NCBI GenBank assembly: GCA_028689025.1
Contig: JAQTXA010000004.1
Span: 1 to 64,000, forward strand
Direction: 5' to 3'
Length of the DNA stretch: 64,000 bases
Source: Aliarcobacter sp.
Lineage (GTDB): Bacteria; Campylobacterota; Campylobacteria; Campylobacterales; Arcobacteraceae
The position numbers and the translations under genes were made by a program. Every line of letters starts with the position of its first letter. Position 1 is the first letter of the stretch. The notes beneath the pieces are model-generated. The model made no database searches and had not been told where the DNA came from. It saw only the letters and a program-made list of their open reading frames with translations. This document shows positions 63,180 through 64,000 of the stretch, in pieces.

Positions 63180-64000
63180 TAATCTCTTTCTATATATCTT
63201 TGACGTGCAGTATCTTTTATTTTTGCAACTTCAACTAAAATAAATCCATCTATACAATCACCAAAACTATTATCAACATTAAATCCTAAGAATTTAACAC
63301 CTTTATCTTCAGCAATATCACTATATTGTTTGTAAAGTGTTGGAATAGAAACTCCAATATTTGCCAAAGTTGATTTTAGAAATTTGAAATCTTTTTTCTT
63401 ATCGTTTAAATCAAAAGTCTCTTTTATTTCACTTAGATTATTTGAGTAAGAGTAAGGAACTTTTGCCTCAACCATATTTTGATTATCACCATAATAGTGT
63501 GAATAATAAAATATCATCATATCTTTTGCAATTGTAGGAAATGAGGCACTCATAGAAACAGGTCCAAACATATATTTGATATTTGGATTAGTTCTTAAAT
63601 ACGCACCAATTCCAAACCATAAATAATCCAAAGCTCTTGTTCCCCAATATTTTGGTTGAACGAAACTTCGTCCTAACTCAATAGAATCTTTTAAATAAGG
63701 AGTAAACTCTTCATTATATTTAAATAAAGTATTTGAATAAAAACCTTTTACTCCAATATTCTTAAAAATAAAATCTGAGTTTCCAATTCTATATGAACCC
63801 ACAATTTCTAAATCATTTTCATCCCATAAAATAATATGTTGGTAATAAATGTCATATTTATCAGTATCTCTTTTTTTATTAACACCTTCACCCACTTTTC
63901 TAAAAGATAACTCTCTTAATCTTCCAAGCTCTTTTAAAACTATTGAATCTTCAGTGTAATCATATAAATAGATTTTTTTACCGTCATTAGTTTGACCAAT
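63179..64000 (-). CDS. GNAT/OlsB-like N-acyltransferase domain (5' partial)
   Basis: The frame is open to the right edge, giving 273 visible residues without a start codon; the methionine at 63895 is internal. The sequence contains LRELSFRKVGEG near the edge, then IILWDENDLEIVGSYRIG, ELGRSFVQPKYW and MFGPVSMSASFP. This is typical of the Acetyltransf_5/hemolysin-like (OlsB) family that acylates amino-acid lipids. In many relatives the domain is the C-terminal half of a longer protein with a PlsC-type acyltransferase in front. That part would lie outside the window. It is convergent with the PepSY gene. Confidence 0.85.
   Translation of the reverse strand: MGQTNDGKKIYLYDYTEDSIVLKELGRLRELSFRKVGEGVNKKRDTDKYDIYYQHIILWDENDLEIVGSYRIGNSDFIFKNIGVKGFYSNTLFKYNEEFTPYLKDSIELGRSFVQPKYWGTRALDYLWFGIGAYLRTNPNIKYMFGPVSMSASFPTIAKDMMIFYYSHYYGDNQNMVEAKVPYSYSNNLSEIKETFDLNDKKKDFKFLKSTLANIGVSIPTLYKQYSDIAEDKGVKFLGFNVDNSFGDCIDGFILVEVAKIKDTARQRYIERD

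Noticed and set aside
1-64000. tRNA, rRNA, CRISPR array, prophage or replication origin
   Set aside because: Intergenic spaces were read and none has a cloverleaf, repeat array, integrase, DnaA-box cluster or phage gene that I could recognise.

Overview
The window is a 64 kb chromosomal segment of a low-GC bacterium, almost certainly an Arcobacter-group member of the Campylobacterota. This rests on strong A+T bias, a dense complement of two-component and hybrid kinases, DUF2018 and DUF6394 small proteins, and a lnt / yajC-secD-secF / leuS-lptE-folC neighbourhood that I recall from Campylobacter. No rRNA, tRNA, CRISPR array, transposase or prophage gene was seen. Both edges cut genes: pqqB at the left and a GNAT-type acyltransferase at the right.

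Layout. 3-7715: pyrroloquinoline quinone synthesis (pqqB-C-D-E), then on the other strand an OmpR-type regulator with a FIST-domain histidine kinase, then an ExaC/AldB-like aldehyde dehydrogenase and its DUF779 companion. Four tandem 11-base repeats sit just upstream of the aldehyde dehydrogenase promoter. The set looks like an alcohol/aldehyde oxidation module with its own sensor. 7773-15104: a cold-shock protein, a first ExbB-ExbD pair, a PLP enzyme, a Cache-domain histidine kinase and a large CBS-PAS-GGDEF-EAL protein. 15225-27697: housekeeping genes (aroK, hisD, DUF2018, polyprenyl synthase, hemA, proS, mscS, cca, lnt, yajC, secD, secF).

27698-30223 looks like an accessory insertion. It holds a roughly 450-base nested inverted-repeat element with no gene, then a pentapeptide-repeat membrane protein and a shorter paralogue of its membrane domain. 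Housekeeping resumes with DUF6394, leuS, lptE and folC. A helicase with a decayed TOTE-type primase domain and a KefB-like antiporter follow. 38511-49945 is a signalling block: an HD-GYP response regulator, three large hybrid kinases (one with a c-type heme motif in its sensor, one whose HPt histidine is changed to tyrosine) and a stand-alone FIST protein.

50084-63161 is mostly an iron island: a rhodanese, tonB-exbB-exbD, a divergent TolC-MacA-MacB(ATPase)-MacB(permease) exporter, fur with a tiny coupled upstream gene, a 44-residue hemP, a siderophore receptor, a PiuC-type dioxygenase, an FMN-dependent hydroxy-acid oxidase and a PepSY membrane protein. Fur-box-like palindromes lie at tonB/tolC, fur/hemP and the receptor. 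The least explained items are the nested inverted-repeat element, the tandem 11-mers, the degenerate primase-helicase, the mutated HPt, the two tiny iron-locus genes, and several genes whose -10 box lies only 6-8 bases from the ATG, which suggests leaderless mRNAs.
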